In this document: in pieces, positions 7,185 to 8,309 of the stretch
Position numbering within the stretch: the stretch's first letter is position 1
Layout: each line of letters begins with the position of its first letter
Assembly: GCA_030039095.1 (NCBI GenBank)
Contig: JASHQP010000495.1
Span: 1 to 8,309, forward strand
Origin: Streptosporangiaceae bacterium
Lineage (GTDB): Bacteria; Actinomycetota; Actinomycetes; Streptosporangiales; Streptosporangiaceae
Length of the DNA stretch: 8,309 nucleotides
Reading direction: 5' to 3'
Position numbers and translations under genes: made by a program
The notes under the pieces: model-generated
The model's input: the letters and a program-made list of their open reading frames with translations, nothing else
What the model was told of the DNA's origin: nothing
The model's database searches: none

Positions 7185-8220
7185 CCTGGGGCAGCGGCAC
7201 GCCGGGCGCGACCGCCGCAGCCGAGGCGTCCGCGGCGGGGAAATCGTCCGCGGCGCGTGCCTGTGTGGTCCCGGCCTCGCTCCGCGTGGCCACGGATCCC
7301 CGCTCGCGCAGCGCGAACAGCAGCAGGAGTGCGGTGACCCAGATCACCACCGAGTCCGCGACGTGCACCCAGACCAGGCCCGCGGGCAGCCCGCTGAAGT
7401 ACTGCGCGTAGCCGATGGAGCCCTGAGCGCCGATCAGCGCCAGCAGCAGCCAACTCAGCCTGATCGCCCGACGGGACGCGCCGACCAGGCGGAGGCCGAC
7501 CACCAGCGCGATCACCAGCCCGCCCAGCAGCCAGCCAATGTCCGCATGGAACTGGGTCACGCCGGCGAGCGGCAGGTGGAAGCGGGGGATGTCGCCCGCG
7601 CCGGCCAGCGGCCCGGTGCCGGTGACGACGGTGCCCGCGGCGAGCATCAGGCCGAGCACGCCCACGGTCCCGAACGCGCCAAGCCGTATCTCGCGCGGGA
7701 CCAGCAGGCGCGTGGGTCCGCGGCCCTCGCTGCAGCGGACGTACAGCGCCACCGCCGCGGCCACCAGGGCCATCGAGAGCAGGAAGTGGATCGACACCCA
7801 GACCGGATCGAGCTTGGTCAGGACCACGATCCCGCCCAGGGCGGCCTGGGCCACGATCCCGGCCGGCTGCGCCGAGGCGAGCCACATCACGTCGCGGCGG
7901 CGGCGGCCCTGCTCGCGGTAGCGCCAGGCGGCCACGAAGACCAGAACGGCAATGACGAAGATGGCAACGGTTACCAGCCGGTTCCCGAATTCGACCCAGC
8001 GGTGGATCAGGGGGTCGCCGGTGGTCCCGCTGGCCACGATGCTGGTGGCCGTGCACCTCGGCCAGTCCGGGCAGCCGAGCCCTGACTCGCTGAGCCGCAC
8101 CCCCGCGCCGGTCATCACGATCGCGGCGTTCGCCACGACCCCGGCCAGCGCGATCCGGCGCATCGACGTCGGCGACGGCGACGCCACAGCGTCCACGAGG
8201 CGGCCAGGCACGGATCTCAT
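7168..8220 (-). CDS. ctaA: Heme A synthase (CtaA/COX15 family)
   Basis: Integral membrane enzyme that oxidises the C8 methyl of heme O to the formyl group of heme A, needed for aa3-type cytochrome c oxidase. The 350-residue product has about eight hydrophobic segments in two related halves: VMTGAGVRLSESGLGC (35-50) in the first half is echoed by GTVVTGTGPLAG (196-207) in the second. Cys50 and Cys56 flank PDWPR, like the extracellular cysteine pair of Bacillus CtaA. RWVEFGNR (74-81) holds the conserved Glu77; Asn80 stands where Bacillus has a heme-ligand His. His145, His225 and His286 are the other likely ligands. Residues from about 305 onward form an Ala-rich, charged tail that is probably disordered. 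The ATG at 8220 has no clear Shine-Dalgarno; GTG at 8211 or Met20 are alternatives. It overlaps the following kinase-like gene by 17 bases. Confidence 0.94.
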   Translation of the reverse strand: MRSVPGRLVDAVASPSPTSMRRIALAGVVANAAIVMTGAGVRLSESGLGCPDWPRCTATSIVASGTTGDPLIHRWVEFGNRLVTVAIFVIAVLVFVAAWRYREQGRRRRDVMWLASAQPAGIVAQAALGGIVVLTKLDPVWVSIHFLLSMALVAAAVALYVRCSEGRGPTRLLVPREIRLGAFGTVGVLGLMLAAGTVVTGTGPLAGAGDIPRFHLPLAGVTQFHADIGWLLGGLVIALVVGLRLVGASRRAIRLSWLLLALIGAQGSIGYAQYFSGLPAGLVWVHVADSVVIWVTALLLLFALRERGSVATRSEAGTTQARAADDFPAADASAAAVAPGVPLPQDARLL

Positions 8221-8309
8221 CGCAGGAGAGAACTCTCTTCATCCGCCGGATGTCACGTCTAGCGTACGTGGGAGCGCCTTCCCGCGCAGGGCCGCACCGG
8301 GGTTCGGCT
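8221..8309 (-). promoter_or_regulatory. Upstream region of ctaA with short dyad
   Basis: These 89 bases precede ctaA and hold no convincing gene. A dyad GAGAG-tt-CTCTC (8226-8237) lies 5 bases before the proposed ctaA start, in the place where a ribosome site would be expected, and an out-of-frame ATG sits at 8242-8240. On the minus strand TACGCT can be read as a weak -10 box near 8260, with no matching -35. The ctaA promoter is probably here, but the sequence does not fix it. Confidence 0.25.

Noticed and set aside
6943..8085. 380-residue plus-strand frame opposite the kinase and ctaA
   Set aside because: Antisense to two genes with clear motifs; composition rich in Gln/His/Arg as expected of a shadow frame.
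7121..8242. 373-residue minus-strand frame starting at the ATG at 8242
   Set aside because: Out of frame with ctaA, Arg-rich, with no membrane segments; the ctaA frame gives a clear eight-helix protein.

Overview
The window is very GC-rich, and every gene I can support lies on the minus strand. The gene set and order point to a high-GC Gram-positive bacterium (Actinomycetota): the G6PDH partner OpcA sits between zwf and pgl, an actinobacterial-type transaldolase of about 370 residues precedes zwf, and a CtaA heme A synthase is close by. I cannot name a genus from sequence alone. I saw no tRNA, rRNA, IS element, CRISPR array or phage gene.

In transcription order (right to left) the layout is: ctaA (heme A synthase, 8220-7168); a P-loop uridine-kinase-like protein overlapping the ctaA end by 17 bases (7184-6552); a TPP riboswitch (about 6546-6437); a large lipoprotein substrate-binding protein of the peptide/nickel ABC class (6430-4538); a 175-base gap holding two inverted repeats; then the tightly packed oxidative pentose phosphate block tal (4362-3241), zwf (3214-1679), opcA (1661-753) and pgl (748 to beyond position 1). 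Gaps inside that block are 26, 17 and 4 bases, so it is almost certainly one operon. Zwf oxidises glucose 6-phosphate to the lactone, OpcA supports Zwf, Pgl hydrolyses the lactone, and Tal works in the non-oxidative branch. Together they supply NADPH and pentoses.

The most notable element is the TPP riboswitch. It sits directly in front of the solute-binding lipoprotein gene, and its conserved 3' end contains that gene's Shine-Dalgarno sequence. This predicts translational control by thiamine pyrophosphate and marks the binding protein as a candidate for uptake of thiamine or a precursor. No permease or ATPase gene is adjacent. In many actinobacteria the gene before tal is tkt, whose product needs TPP; here the TPP-controlled gene occupies that place. 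A second oddity is pgl: its start, judged by ribosome-binding-site spacing and by the family N-terminus, falls on an ATC codon.
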